From positions 1-64,000 of the forward strand of contig CALRRO020000022.1 of NCBI GenBank assembly GCA_943370595.1: DNA of 64,000 nucleotides, read 5' to 3'. Origin of the DNA: Piscinibacter sp943370595. Lineage in GTDB: Bacteria > Pseudomonadota > Gammaproteobacteria > Burkholderiales > Burkholderiaceae_C. Positions within the stretch are counted from its first letter, which is position 1. Every line of letters starts with the position of its first letter. The notes beneath the pieces are model-generated. The model saw nothing but the letters and a program-made list of their open reading frames with translations, did no database searches and had not been told where the DNA came from. Shown here one piece after another: positions 15,254 to 25,360 of the stretch. The translations under genes were made by a program, and so were the position numbers.

Positions 15254-16891
15254 ATGCCGGAAACGATTCGGGGGCATGATAGCGACGCTCCGCGCACCGC
15301 TGCGGCGGATGCCCTCACCGACGTGCCGAACACGACCCCCCGCTCCCGCCGATGGCTGGCCGCCCTGTGCGCCGCGAGCCTGCTGCTGCCCGCTGCGCCC
15401 GTGACGGCGCAGAACAACCTGCCCGCGCTCGGCGACGCCGCGACCGAGGATTTCGGTGTCGCCACCGAACGCCGCATCGGCGAGCAGATCATGCGCGAGA
15501 TCCGCCGCGATCCCGACTACCTCGACGACCCGCTGCTGCTCGAGTACCTGCAGTCGCTGTGGTCGCCGCTGGTCTCGCAGTCGCGCCGCGAAGGCCACAT
15601 CACGCCCGACATCGACGGCCGCTTCGCCTGGGAAGCTTTCCTCGTGCGCGACCGCAGCGTCAACGCCTTCGCGCTGCCCGGCGGCTACATCGGCGTGCAC
15701 CTCGGGCTGATCGCGATCACCGGCACGCGCGACGAGCTGGCCTCGGTGCTCGCCCACGAACTGACGCACGTCACGCAGCGGCACATCGCACGCGGCGTGA
15801 GCAACAGCAAGAAGCAGTCGCTGATCGGTCTGGCGGCGATGATCATCGGCGTGATCGCGGCCAGCCGGGCAGGCAGCACCGACGCCGCCAGCGCGGCCAT
15901 CGCCGGCGGCCAGGCGGCCTCGATCCAGGGCCAGCTGAACTTCTCGCGCGACATGGAACGCGAGGCCGACCGCATCGGCTTCCAGCTGCTCACCGGCGCG
16001 GGTTTCTCGGCCGCCGGCATGGCCAGCATGTTCGAGAAGCTCGACCAGGCCTCGCGGCTGAACGACAACGGCAGCTACCCCTACCTGCGCAGCCACCCGC
16101 TGACCACCGAGCGCATCGGCGAGGCGCGCTCGCGCCTGGGCACCGATCAGGCGCGGCCGGCGCCGGGGCCGAACGGCGCCAGCTTCGAGCATGTGCTGGC
16201 GCAGGCGCGTTCGCGGGTGCTGATGGACACGCGCGTCGATGCGCTGCGCCGCTGGCAGGCGCTCGATGCGCCGCGCAGCGACCTGGCCGCACCGCAGCGC
16301 CTGGCCGATGCCTACAGCAGTGCGCTCGCCTCGCTGCTGCTGCGCGACACCGCGCGCGCCGATGGCGCCATCGCGCGCGCGCAGACCCTGCTGGCCGACG
16401 CCGCGCGGCCCGAACCACGCGCTGCACGCTGGCTGGCGATGCTCAAGGCGCAGGCGCTGCTGGCGCGCAGCGACGCCGCCGGCGCCGAGGCGGCGCTGCA
16501 ACCGCTGGCCGGTGACGGCAGCCGCCCGGTCACGATGATGCTCGCCGAGGTCGCCCTGGCCGGCGGTGGCGGCGAGGCGGCCCTGCGCCGCAGCGCGGAA
16601 GACCTGCAGACGCGCGTGGCCACGCAGCCCGGCGATGCGCTGGCCTGGTCATGGCTCGCGCGGCTGTGGACCCGCATCGGCCAGCCGCTGCGCGCGCTGC
16701 GCGCCGAGGGCGAGGCCGCCTATGCCATCGGCGACCTGCGCGGCGCGGTCGACCGGCTGCGTGCCGGCCAGCGCCTGGTGCGCAGCGGCAATGCGTCGGA
16801 CTTCATCGAGGCCTCGGTGATCGATTCACGCCTGCGCGACATCCAGGCACAGCAACGTGCACTGGCCGCCGAGGAACGCGAAAACCGCTGA
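15254..16891 (+). CDS. BepA/YfgC-like periplasmic M48 metalloprotease with TPR-like C-terminus
   Basis: Periplasmic zinc metalloprotease/chaperone involved in outer-membrane protein quality control. The start at ATG 15254 is set by a strong GGAGG ribosome site 4 bases upstream, giving 545 residues. A charged 33-residue leader precedes a signal-peptide core (WLAALCAASLLLPAAPVTAQ). The M48 domain has HELTH (H168, E169, H172) and the downstream zinc ligand in DMEREADRIGF. The second half is alpha-helical, TPR-like and rich in Ala/Arg, as in BepA. It precedes the alpha-2-macroglobulin gene by 47 bases. The long n-region is odd; a later start is not supported by any in-frame ATG. Confidence 0.9.
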   Translation: MPETIRGHDSDAPRTAAADALTDVPNTTPRSRRWLAALCAASLLLPAAPVTAQNNLPALGDAATEDFGVATERRIGEQIMREIRRDPDYLDDPLLLEYLQSLWSPLVSQSRREGHITPDIDGRFAWEAFLVRDRSVNAFALPGGYIGVHLGLIAITGTRDELASVLAHELTHVTQRHIARGVSNSKKQSLIGLAAMIIGVIAASRAGSTDAASAAIAGGQAASIQGQLNFSRDMEREADRIGFQLLTGAGFSAAGMASMFEKLDQASRLNDNGSYPYLRSHPLTTERIGEARSRLGTDQARPAPGPNGASFEHVLAQARSRVLMDTRVDALRRWQALDAPRSDLAAPQRLADAYSSALASLLLRDTARADGAIARAQTLLADAARPEPRAARWLAMLKAQALLARSDAAGAEAALQPLAGDGSRPVTMMLAEVALAGGGGEAALRRSAEDLQTRVATQPGDALAWSWLARLWTRIGQPLRALRAEGEAAYAIGDLRGAVDRLRAGQRLVRSGNASDFIEASVIDSRLRDIQAQQRALAAEERENR

Positions 16892-16938
16892 CCCTTCCGC
16901 GTAGACTGCCCCGCAACAAAACAAGGGCAGGGGGCGGG

Positions 16939-19900
16939 ATGAAGGTGGCTTGCTTGTATCGCGCTGCGGCACTCGTGCTGTCGATGGCGGCCGCAGCGGC
17001 CGCACAGGCGGCCAGCATCAGCGGCGTCAGCCCGCGCGGCGAAGTGGCGCAGGTGCGCCAGGTCACGGTGCGGTTCAGCGAGGCGGTGGTGCCGTTCGGT
17101 GACCTGCGCCAGCCCGATCCGATGCTGCTGGCCTGCGAAGGCAGCGTGCCCACCGGCAGCGGCCGTTGGGCCACCGACCGCACCTGGCTGTACGACTTCG
17201 CCGCGCCACTGCCGCCGGGCGCGCGCTGCACGCTGAAAGTGAAGCCAGGCTGGAAGCCGCTGAACGGCGCATTGACCGGCACCACCGAGTTCAGCTTCGG
17301 CACCGGCGGCCCGGCGGTGCTGACGATGCAGCCCTGGCAGGGCAGCACGATCGAGGAAGACCAGTATTTCCTCGCCCAGCTCAGCGGTGCCGCAACGACG
17401 CCCAGCGTGGCCGCGAACGCGTGGTGCGAGATCGAGGGCATCGGCGAACGGGTGCCGCTGCGCAGCGTGACCGGCGCCGAGCGCGACGCGGTGCTGAAGG
17501 CGCGCCGGCTCGACAAGCTGGCCGAGCGCACGTTGCTGCTGACCTGCCAGCGCCCGCTGCCCACCGAGGCACGCGTGCGCATCGTCTGGGGTCGCGGCAT
17601 CGCCGCGGCGGCCAATCCCGCGGTGAGCACCAGCGTCGAGCAGCGCTTCGACTACCGCGTGCGGCCGGCCTTCACCGCTGAGTTCAGCTGCGAGCGCGAA
17701 CGGGCCGAGGCGCCGTGCCTGCCGATCCGGCCGATGACCCTCGGCTTCTCGGCGCCCGTGCCGCGCGCGCTGGCGGCCCAGGTGCGGCTGAAGACCGCCG
17801 AGGGCAAGGCGATCGCACCGACCTTCGACAAGGACGACAAGGCCGAGGAACTGTCGTCGCTCCAGTTCCCGATCCCGCTGCCAGAGACCACCACGTTCAC
17901 CATCGAGCTGCCGGCCGGGTTGAAGGACAACATCGGCCGCGCGCTGTCGAACGCCGCCAGCTTCCCGCTCAAGGTCGCCACCGGCGACGCGCCGCCGATC
18001 GCCAAGTTCGCCGCCGCGCCGTTCGGCATCGTCGAACGCGAGGGTCTTCGCGACGGTGCCACCGCCGTGCTGCCGCTGACGCTGCGCCATGTGCAGGGCG
18101 ACCTGCGCCCCGACGCGACCGGCGGCCAGGTGCGCGTGCGGCGCCTGGGCACCGATGCCGAGGTGCTGGCCTGGTACGCCAAGGTGCGCCGTCTCCACGA
18201 GACGCAGCTCACTGCCAAGGAACTCGGCCGTCCCGAGCGCGAATGGTTCGACAGCGTCGAGGAACGTGACGCCAAGGGCCGCACGGTCAAGCGCAAGGTC
18301 GAGCGGCTGATCGCCACCCGCGAGGTGGCGCTGCTGGCCGGCGATGCACAGGCGAAGCGGCTCGAGCTGCCGCAGCTCGCCGGCGGCGACCCGCGGCCCT
18401 TCGAGGTGATCGGCATCCCGCTGGCCGAGCCGGGCTTCCACGTCGTCGAGATCGAGTCGCAGCGCCTCGGCGCCTCGTTGCTCGACAAGAAGGCGCCGAT
18501 GTACGTGCGCACGGGCGTGCTGGCCACCAACCTCGGTGTGCACGTCAAGATCGGCCGCGAGAACGCACTGGTCTGGGTGACTTCGCTGGACCGCGGCAAG
18601 CCGGTGGCCGATGCCGAGGTCGCGGTGAACGACTGCCGCGGCCAGTCGCTGTGGCGCGGCCGCACCGATGCGAGCGGCCTGGCGCGCATCGCGCAGCCGC
18701 TGTCGGCCGCAAGTGGTGACTGCCCTGCGGACGATGGCTTCTTCGTCACCGCGCGAAAGACTGACACCGCCGAAGCCGGTGGCGCCACCGACATGGCCTT
18801 CGTGTTCAGCAGCTGGCAGAAGGGCATCGAGCCGTGGCGCTTCGACCACCCGATCGCCAGCGACACCTCGCCCGACGTGCGCGCCCACAGCGTGCTCGAC
18901 CGCACGCTGCTGCGCGCCGGCGAGACGGTGTCGATGAAGCACTTCCTGCGCGCCGAGACCTCGGCCGGGCTGGCCATGCTCGCCGCCGGCGCGCTGCCCG
19001 ACCAGCTGAAGCTCGTGCACGAGGGCAGCGGCCAGGAGTTCACCCAGCCGCTGCAGTGGAGCGGCACTCGCAGCGCGGTGTCGAGTTGGAACATCCCGGC
19101 CGCGGCCAAGCTGGGCAGCTACCGCATCGTGCTCGAACGGACGAAGGGCGACGAGCAGCAGCGGCGCGGCTGGGACAGCGGCGAGTTCCGCGTCGAGGAG
19201 TTCCGCCTGCCGCTGGTCGATGCGCGCTTGTCCGGGCCGAAGCAGATCCCGTTCGCGCCGACCGAACTGCCACTATCGGCGCAGCTGAACTTCTTCTCCG
19301 GCGGCGCGATGGGCAATGCGCCGATCAAGGTCAACGCGCTGCTGCGCGAGCGCGCGGCCTTCTTCGAGGGTTTCGACAGCTTCAGCTTCGCGCCCCCGCG
19401 CGACCTGGCGCGCGCCGAGACCGGCGACGAGACCGATGCCTCGCGCGGTGACGGCAAGCTGGTCGCCGACAAGCTGGCGTTGACCACCGATAAGCAGGGC
19501 GCCGCCACCGTCACGCTGAAGAACCTGCCAGCCATCCAGCGGCCCAGCGATCTGCTGGCCGAGATGACCTATGCCGACCCGAACGGCGAGATGCAAACGG
19601 TGGCGACCACGCTGCGCCTGTGGCCGGCCGCCGTGGTGCCGGGCCTTCGTGCGGCGTCGTGGGCCAGCGTGCGCGGCAAGATGGCGTTGACCGCGCTGGC
19701 GCTGGACACCGCCGGCAAGCCGATCAAGGGCCAGGCGCTGGAGGTGAAGGCGCGCCTCGCGCAGACCATCAGCACGCGCAAGCGCATCGTCGGCGGCTTC
19801 TACGCCTACGACAACCGCACCGAGCTGAAGGACCTCGGCACGCTGTGCAGCGGCACGAGCGACGAGCGCGGCCAGCTCGCCTGCGAGGCGACGCTGGACA

Positions 19901-22809
19901 CGGCCGGGCAGGTCGAGCTGATCGTCACGGCGAAGGACTCCGCCGGCCGCAGCGCGCAGGCCGCCACCGGCGTGTGGGTGACGAGGCAGGGCGAACTCTG
20001 GTTCGCGCAGGACAACGACGACCGCATCGACCTGCTGCCCGAGAAGAAACGCTACGAGCCCGGCGAGACCGCGAAACTGCAGCTGCGCATGCCGTTCCGC
20101 GAAGCGACCGCGCTGCTGGCCATCGAGCGCGAGGGCATCGTCGAGAGCCGCGTGGTCACCGTGCGCGGCGACGACCCGACCATCAGCCTGAAGATCGACA
20201 AGGCCTGGGCGCCGAACGTCTACGTCAGCGTGCTGGCGCTGCGTGGGCGCATCCGCGAGGTGCCGTGGTACTCGCTGTTCCAGTGGGGCTGGAAGCAGCC
20301 GCTGGTGTGGTGGCGCGCCTTCCGCGACGAGGGGCCCGAGTACCAGGCGCCGACCGCGATGGTCGACCTCGCCAAGCCGGCCTTCAAGCTCGGCGTGGCG
20401 GCGCTGCAGGTGGGCCTGGCGGCACACGAGCTGAAGGTCAGCGTGGCGGCCGACCAGCCGCAGTACGCGGTGCGCCAGACCGCCAAGGCGCGCATCAAGG
20501 TGCTGCACGACGGCCAGCCGCTGGCCGGTACCGAGGTGGCGTTCGCGGCGGTCGACGAAGGCCTGCTCGCGCTGCGCGGCAACGACTCGTGGGACCTGCT
20601 GAACCAGATGCTGCGCCAGCGCGCCTGGGGCGTGAGCACGTCCACCGGGCAGAGCGAGATCATCGGCCGGCGCCACTATGGTCGCAAGGCGGTGGCCGCC
20701 GGTGGCGGCGGCGGGCAGGGTGGTGCGCGCGAGCTGTTCGACACGCTGCTGGTGTGGAAGCCGCGCGTGGCGCTCGACGCCAACGGCGAGGCGGTGGTCG
20801 ACGTGCCGCTGAACGACTCGCTGACCAGCTTCCGCCTCGTCGCGATTGCCGACGAGGGCGTGCAGCGTTTCGGCAGCGGCAGCACCAGCATCCGCGTCAC
20901 GCAGGACCTGCAGGTGCTCTCCGGCCTGCCGCCGCTGGTGCGCGAGGGCGACCGCTTCGCCGCGATGCTGACGCTGCGCAACACGACGACACGCACGATG
21001 AAGCTGCGCGCGACCTTGACGGGCACCGCGAACAGCGGTGGCGCGGGTGAGATCGTGCGCACGCCGCTGAACCTGCCTCCGCAGGAGATCACGCTGGCGG
21101 CTGGTGCGGCACAGGAGATCAGTTGGCCGATCGACGTGCCGGCCGAGGCCTTCAGCATTGCCTGGGAAGCGGCGGTCGACGAGCAGGGCGGGGCGGCGAA
21201 GGACCGGTTGAAGGTGACGCAACTCGTTAGCGCCGCGGTGCCGGTGCGTGTGCTGCAGGCCACGCTGGCGCACCTCGATGGCGCGTACACGCTGCCGATC
21301 GCTGCGCCCGCCGATGCGCTGCCAGCCACGGGAGTCAAACGCGGCGGTGTCGCGGTCGCACTGCAGCCCAGGCTCACCGGCGCGCTGCCCGGCCTGCGCC
21401 GCTATTTCGAGACCTACCCGTTCGTCTGCCTGGAGCAGAAGGTGTCGAAGGCGGTGGGCTTGCGCGATGCGGCGCTGTGGACCGAGGTGAGCAACGTGCT
21501 GCCGACCTACCTCGACAGCGATGGCCTGGCGAACTACTTCCCGCCGCGAGCGGAGGATGGTGCGCGTGGCAGCGACCGCCTGACCGCCTACCTGATCGCC
21601 GCGACGCACGAGGCCGGCTTCAACCTGCCACCGACGGCACGCGATGCGATGCTCACGGGTCTTGCGGCCTTCGTCGAAGGCCGCATCGAGCGCAAGTTCT
21701 GGTCGCCGAAGGCGGACCTGGATGTGCGCAAGATCGCTGCCATCGAAGCACTGTCGCGCCATGGGCGTGCACAGCCGAAGATGCTCGGCTCGGTCAATCT
21801 CACGCCCAACCTGTGGCCGACGGCGGCGGTGATCGACTGGCTCGGCGTCCTCAAGCGGGTCGATGGCATTCCCGACCGCGCGAAGCGCATCGAGGAGGCG
21901 CAGCAGATCCTGCGCGCAAGGCTGACCTACGCCGGCACCACGCTGCGCTTCTCCACCGAGGACGAGGACTTCTGGTGGTGGCTGATGGACAGCGCCGACG
22001 CGAATGCGGCGAAGCTGATCCTCGCCACGCTCGACGAGCCGGGGTGGAAGGACGATCTGCCGCGCCTGGTGGTCGGCAGCCTGGCACGGCAGAAGCGCGG
22101 CGCCTGGCTGACGACGACCGCCAACCTGTGGGGTTCGCTCGCGCTCGACAAGTTCGCCGCGAAGTTCGAGGCCGACAAGGTGGCCGGCCGCAGCACCGCC
22201 ACGACCGGTGCTGCCGGTGCCGCGCCGCAGGCCATCGACTGGTCACGCAGTGCCGACGGTGGCCGGGTGCTGCTGCCCTGGCCCGACGCCACCGGCACGC
22301 TGGCCGTGAAGCACGAAGGCAGCGGCAAGCCCTGGCTGACGGTGCAGAGCCTGGCGGCGATTCCGCTGAAGGCGCCGCTGCGCGCGGGTTATGCGATCAC
22401 GCGCAGCATCAGCGCCGTCGAGCAGAAGGAGAAGGGCCGCTGGTCGCGCGGCGACGTGATGCGCGTGCGGCTGGAGATCGACGCGCAGTCCGACATGACC
22501 TGGGTGGTGGTGAGCGACCCGGTGCCCGGCGGCGCCACGCAGCTGGGCTCGGGCCTCGGCCGCGACTCGGCGATCGCCACCCGCAGCGAAAGGCGCGAAG
22601 GCACCGCCTGGGCTGCCTACGAGGAGCGCAGCTTCGAGGCCTTCCGCAGCTACTACGAGTACTTGCCGCGCGGCAAGCACGTGGTCGAGTACAGCGTGCG
22701 GCTGAACAATCCCGGCCGCTTCGCGTTGCCGCCGACGCGTGTCGAGGCGATGTACTCGCCGGAGAGCTTCGGCGAGCTGCCGAACGCGGTGGTGGAGGTC
22801 GCGCCGTGA
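16939..22809 (+). CDS. Bacterial alpha-2-macroglobulin (YfhM-like, thioester-containing)
   Basis: Giant periplasmic protease-trapping protein of 1956 residues, thought to protect against host or rival proteases after envelope damage. The start is ATG 16939 (MKVACLYRAAALVLSM), with a signal peptide ending near AAQAASI. MG-type beta domains fill the first 1250 residues. A bait-like glycine-rich loop (AVAAGGGGGQGGARELF) lies near residues 1253-1269. The thioester motif CLEQ is at 1497-1500 in YPFVCLEQK, followed by the alpha-helical thioester domain and a C-terminal receptor-like domain. Unlike E. coli YfhM, the signal peptide has no lipobox Cys, so the protein is probably soluble. Its stop overlaps the pbpC start (GTGA), the standard partnership with penicillin-binding protein 1C. 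Confidence 0.95.
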   Translation: MKVACLYRAAALVLSMAAAAAAQAASISGVSPRGEVAQVRQVTVRFSEAVVPFGDLRQPDPMLLACEGSVPTGSGRWATDRTWLYDFAAPLPPGARCTLKVKPGWKPLNGALTGTTEFSFGTGGPAVLTMQPWQGSTIEEDQYFLAQLSGAATTPSVAANAWCEIEGIGERVPLRSVTGAERDAVLKARRLDKLAERTLLLTCQRPLPTEARVRIVWGRGIAAAANPAVSTSVEQRFDYRVRPAFTAEFSCERERAEAPCLPIRPMTLGFSAPVPRALAAQVRLKTAEGKAIAPTFDKDDKAEELSSLQFPIPLPETTTFTIELPAGLKDNIGRALSNAASFPLKVATGDAPPIAKFAAAPFGIVEREGLRDGATAVLPLTLRHVQGDLRPDATGGQVRVRRLGTDAEVLAWYAKVRRLHETQLTAKELGRPEREWFDSVEERDAKGRTVKRKVERLIATREVALLAGDAQAKRLELPQLAGGDPRPFEVIGIPLAEPGFHVVEIESQRLGASLLDKKAPMYVRTGVLATNLGVHVKIGRENALVWVTSLDRGKPVADAEVAVNDCRGQSLWRGRTDASGLARIAQPLSAASGDCPADDGFFVTARKTDTAEAGGATDMAFVFSSWQKGIEPWRFDHPIASDTSPDVRAHSVLDRTLLRAGETVSMKHFLRAETSAGLAMLAAGALPDQLKLVHEGSGQEFTQPLQWSGTRSAVSSWNIPAAAKLGSYRIVLERTKGDEQQRRGWDSGEFRVEEFRLPLVDARLSGPKQIPFAPTELPLSAQLNFFSGGAMGNAPIKVNALLRERAAFFEGFDSFSFAPPRDLARAETGDETDASRGDGKLVADKLALTTDKQGAATVTLKNLPAIQRPSDLLAEMTYADPNGEMQTVATTLRLWPAAVVPGLRAASWASVRGKMALTALALDTAGKPIKGQALEVKARLAQTISTRKRIVGGFYAYDNRTELKDLGTLCSGTSDERGQLACEATLDTAGQVELIVTAKDSAGRSAQAATGVWVTRQGELWFAQDNDDRIDLLPEKKRYEPGETAKLQLRMPFREATALLAIEREGIVESRVVTVRGDDPTISLKIDKAWAPNVYVSVLALRGRIREVPWYSLFQWGWKQPLVWWRAFRDEGPEYQAPTAMVDLAKPAFKLGVAALQVGLAAHELKVSVAADQPQYAVRQTAKARIKVLHDGQPLAGTEVAFAAVDEGLLALRGNDSWDLLNQMLRQRAWGVSTSTGQSEIIGRRHYGRKAVAAGGGGGQGGARELFDTLLVWKPRVALDANGEAVVDVPLNDSLTSFRLVAIADEGVQRFGSGSTSIRVTQDLQVLSGLPPLVREGDRFAAMLTLRNTTTRTMKLRATLTGTANSGGAGEIVRTPLNLPPQEITLAAGAAQEISWPIDVPAEAFSIAWEAAVDEQGGAAKDRLKVTQLVSAAVPVRVLQATLAHLDGAYTLPIAAPADALPATGVKRGGVAVALQPRLTGALPGLRRYFETYPFVCLEQKVSKAVGLRDAALWTEVSNVLPTYLDSDGLANYFPPRAEDGARGSDRLTAYLIAATHEAGFNLPPTARDAMLTGLAAFVEGRIERKFWSPKADLDVRKIAAIEALSRHGRAQPKMLGSVNLTPNLWPTAAVIDWLGVLKRVDGIPDRAKRIEEAQQILRARLTYAGTTLRFSTEDEDFWWWLMDSADANAAKLILATLDEPGWKDDLPRLVVGSLARQKRGAWLTTTANLWGSLALDKFAAKFEADKVAGRSTATTGAAGAAPQAIDWSRSADGGRVLLPWPDATGTLAVKHEGSGKPWLTVQSLAAIPLKAPLRAGYAITRSISAVEQKEKGRWSRGDVMRVRLEIDAQSDMTWVVVSDPVPGGATQLGSGLGRDSAIATRSERREGTAWAAYEERSFEAFRSYYEYLPRGKHVVEYSVRLNNPGRFALPPTRVEAMYSPESFGELPNAVVEVAP

Positions 22810-24923
22810 AGCGTGTGTGGCTCGGCCTGCTGCTCGCGCTGCCGCTGGCGGCGCAGGCGGTGCCGAGCTTCGAGGCGGTGCGCGCCGCGCACCGGCCCAG
22901 CGACATCGTGCTGACCGACCGCCACGGCGTGCCGCTGCAGACCTTGCGCATCGACGACCGGGTGCGCCGCCTGCCGTGGCTGCCGCTGGAGGCCACCTCG
23001 CCGGCGCTGCTGCGCGCGCTGCTGCTCAGCGAGGACAAGCGCTTCCACGAGCACAGCGGCGTCGACTGGCGCTCGGTGGCGGCCAGCGCCTGGGGCAACC
23101 TGTGGAACACGCGCACGCGCGGCGCCTCGACGCTGACCATGCAGCTCGCCGGGCTGATCGACGACGGCCTGGCGCGGCCCGAGGGCGGGCGCAGCGTGGT
23201 GCAGAAGATCGGCCAGGCGATCACCGCGACGCAGCTCGAGCGCAGATGGACCAAGAGCCAGATCCTCGAGGCCTACCTCAACTCGGTTCCGCTGCGCGGC
23301 GAGATGGTCGGCATCAGCGCCTTGTCGCAGACGCTGTTCGCCAAGCATGCGAGTGGACTCGACGACACCGAGGCGGCGATCGCAGCGGCACTGGTGCGTG
23401 CGCCGAACGCGCCGGCCGAGCGCGTGGCGCAGCGGGCCTGCGAACTGCTGCAGCAGCAGAAGCTGGGCTGCGACGGCCTGCCGGTGATCACCGCGGCGGC
23501 ACTCGCACGCCGCGGCGGCATGCCGCTGGGCGAGCAGCTCGCGCCGCACTTTGCGCGCCAGGTGATCGATGCGCGCGGCCCGGCGGTGCAGCGCAGCACG
23601 CTGGACGCCGGCATCCAGCGCCTGGCCATCGCGACGCTGCGCCGCCAGCTCGCCGAACTCTCGGGCCGCAATGTCGAGGATGGCGCCATCGTCGTGCTCG
23701 ACAACACCAGCGGCGAAGTGCTCGCCTGGGTCGGCGCGAACGGCGCCAGCTCGGCGGCAGCGCAGGTCGACGGCGTGCTCGCGCGACGCCAGCCGGGCTC
23801 GACGATCAAGCCCTTCGTCTACCAGCTCGCCTTCGAACGCAGGCTGCTGACGCCGGCCAGCCTGCTCGACGACTCACCGGCGCAGATCGCCACCGCCGCG
23901 GGCCTGTACCTGCCGCAGAACTACGACCGCGAGTTCAAGGGCTGGGTCAGCGTGCGCACGGCCCTGGGCAACAGCCTGAACGTGCCGGCGGTGCGCGCCG
24001 GCGCGATGCTCGGCCCGGACGCGCTGTTCGCGCGTCTCGGGGCTTTCGGCCTGGCGCTGTCGGAGTCCGGCGGCTACCACGGCCATGCGCTGGCGCTGGG
24101 CAGTGCCGACGTGACGCTGCTCGCGTTGAGCAACGCCTACCGCGCGCTTGCCAACGGCGGGCTCTACAGCACGCCGACGCTGCGTGGCGAGAAGGCTACG
24201 CAGCGGCGCATCGCCGATGCCGCAGCCACGCACCTGGTGGTCGACATCCTCGCCGACGATGCGGCCCGCGCCCGCACCTTCGGCCTGGGCAGCTCGCTGG
24301 CCACGCGCGGCTTCGCCGCAGTGAAGACCGGTACCAGCAAGGACCTGCGCGACAACTGGTGCATCGGCTTCAGCGACCGCTACACCGTCGGCGTGTGGGT
24401 CGGCAACGCCAGCGGCGCGCCGATGCACGCGGTGTCCGGCGTCAGCGGCGCGGCGCCGATCTGGCAGGTGCTGATGTCCCGGCTGCACGAGGGCCGGCCG
24501 GCGCGCGCCCCGGCGCGGCCGGCGGGGGTGGTGGCGCAGCGGGTGGCCTTCGAGGCGGATCGCGAGGCGGCGCGCGACGAGCTGTTCCTCGCCGGCACCG
24601 AGCAGGCCATGCTGCGGGCCAGCGCACAGCTCGCGCCGGCGCGTCCCTTCGGCATCGCCAGCCCGCGCGACGGCAGCCGCTTCGCGCTCGACCCGGACAT
24701 CCCGCCGCAGGCGCAGCAGATGATCTTCGAGGGCGAGGCGGGCACCTGGGTGCTCGACGGCCGTCGCATCGGCCAGGGCACGAGCCTGCGCTGGGCGCCC
24801 TGGCCCGGCCGGCACGAGCTTCAGCTGCTCGATGCACGCGGGCGCGCGCTGCAGACGGTGCGTTTCGAGGTGCGTGGCGCCACGCTGAAGAGCGCCGCGG
24901 CCGCGGGCCGGGCCGGGAGCTGA
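22806..24923 (+). CDS. pbpC: Penicillin-binding protein 1C (peptidoglycan glycosyltransferase/transpeptidase)
   Basis: Bifunctional class A penicillin-binding protein of 705 residues, anchored by an N-terminal hydrophobic segment (VWLGLLLALPLAAQAV). The glycosyltransferase domain has catalytic Glu76 in LLSEDKRFHEHSGVDW and GASTLTMQLA. The transpeptidase domain has SxxK at 332-335 (GSTIKPF), SxN in GNSLNVPA and the KTG motif in AVKTGTSKD. A C-terminal beta domain (BiPBP_C type, PRDGSRFALDPDIPPQAQ) completes the PbpC layout. It starts with GTG within the stop of the alpha-2-macroglobulin gene, so translation is coupled, consistent with joint work in wall repair and defence. Confidence 0.96.
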   Translation: MKRVWLGLLLALPLAAQAVPSFEAVRAAHRPSDIVLTDRHGVPLQTLRIDDRVRRLPWLPLEATSPALLRALLLSEDKRFHEHSGVDWRSVAASAWGNLWNTRTRGASTLTMQLAGLIDDGLARPEGGRSVVQKIGQAITATQLERRWTKSQILEAYLNSVPLRGEMVGISALSQTLFAKHASGLDDTEAAIAAALVRAPNAPAERVAQRACELLQQQKLGCDGLPVITAAALARRGGMPLGEQLAPHFARQVIDARGPAVQRSTLDAGIQRLAIATLRRQLAELSGRNVEDGAIVVLDNTSGEVLAWVGANGASSAAAQVDGVLARRQPGSTIKPFVYQLAFERRLLTPASLLDDSPAQIATAAGLYLPQNYDREFKGWVSVRTALGNSLNVPAVRAGAMLGPDALFARLGAFGLALSESGGYHGHALALGSADVTLLALSNAYRALANGGLYSTPTLRGEKATQRRIADAAATHLVVDILADDAARARTFGLGSSLATRGFAAVKTGTSKDLRDNWCIGFSDRYTVGVWVGNASGAPMHAVSGVSGAAPIWQVLMSRLHEGRPARAPARPAGVVAQRVAFEADREAARDELFLAGTEQAMLRASAQLAPARPFGIASPRDGSRFALDPDIPPQAQQMIFEGEAGTWVLDGRRIGQGTSLRWAPWPGRHELQLLDARGRALQTVRFEVRGATLKSAAAAGRAGS

Positions 24924-24924
24924 C

Positions 24925-25290
24925 TCAGTCGGCCGTTCGTGTGCTGGAGAACAGGCGCTCCATCGCCACGTCGATCACCATGCCGATCAGGCTGTAGATC
25001 AGCGAGCCGATCAGCGCGGCGGCGAAGCCGGCGACCGCGAAGCCGTCGAGCACCTGCGCCGCGGCCCAGAACATCAGCGCGTTGATGACGAACAGGAACA
25101 GGCCCAGCGTCAGCAGCGTGACCGGCAGCGTCAGCAGCACCAGCAGCGGGCGCAGCAGCGTGTTGAACACGCCGATCACGAAGGCCGCGATCATCGCCGA
25201 GCCGAAGCTCGTGACGGTGACGCCTGGGTAGAGGTAGGCCACCAGCAGCAGGGCGGCGGCCAGCAACAGCCAGCGGACGATGGTCTTCAT
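24925..25290 (-). CDS. Phage-holin-family small membrane protein (DUF360/Mycobact_4TM type)
   Basis: A 121-residue membrane protein with four hydrophobic segments: IVRWLLLAAALLLVAYLYPG, FGSAMIAAFVIGVFNTLLRP, LPVTLLTLGLFLFVINALMF and FAAALIGSLIYSLIGMVIDV. The PGVTVTSFGSA and NTLLRPLLVLLTLPVT stretches are typical of the pfam04020 group annotated as phage holin family. These are chromosomal housekeeping membrane proteins of unknown role; no other phage genes are near. The gene converges with pbpC, with one base between the stops, and is divergent from the riboswitch-controlled TerC gene. Confidence 0.85.
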   Translation of the reverse strand: MKTIVRWLLLAAALLLVAYLYPGVTVTSFGSAMIAAFVIGVFNTLLRPLLVLLTLPVTLLTLGLFLFVINALMFWAAAQVLDGFAVAGFAAALIGSLIYSLIGMVIDVAMERLFSSTRTAD

Positions 25291-25360
25291 GCCGTGAAGA
25301 ATACCGCCAATCCCCCAGACTTCCAGGGGAATGCGGGCCGCGGCGAGAATCGCGCCCGCT

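Noticed and set aside
24925..25290. Phage-holin-family gene as sign of a prophage
   Set aside because: Only the family name suggests phage. No integrase, structural gene or attachment site is nearby and the protein is a common chromosomal membrane protein.
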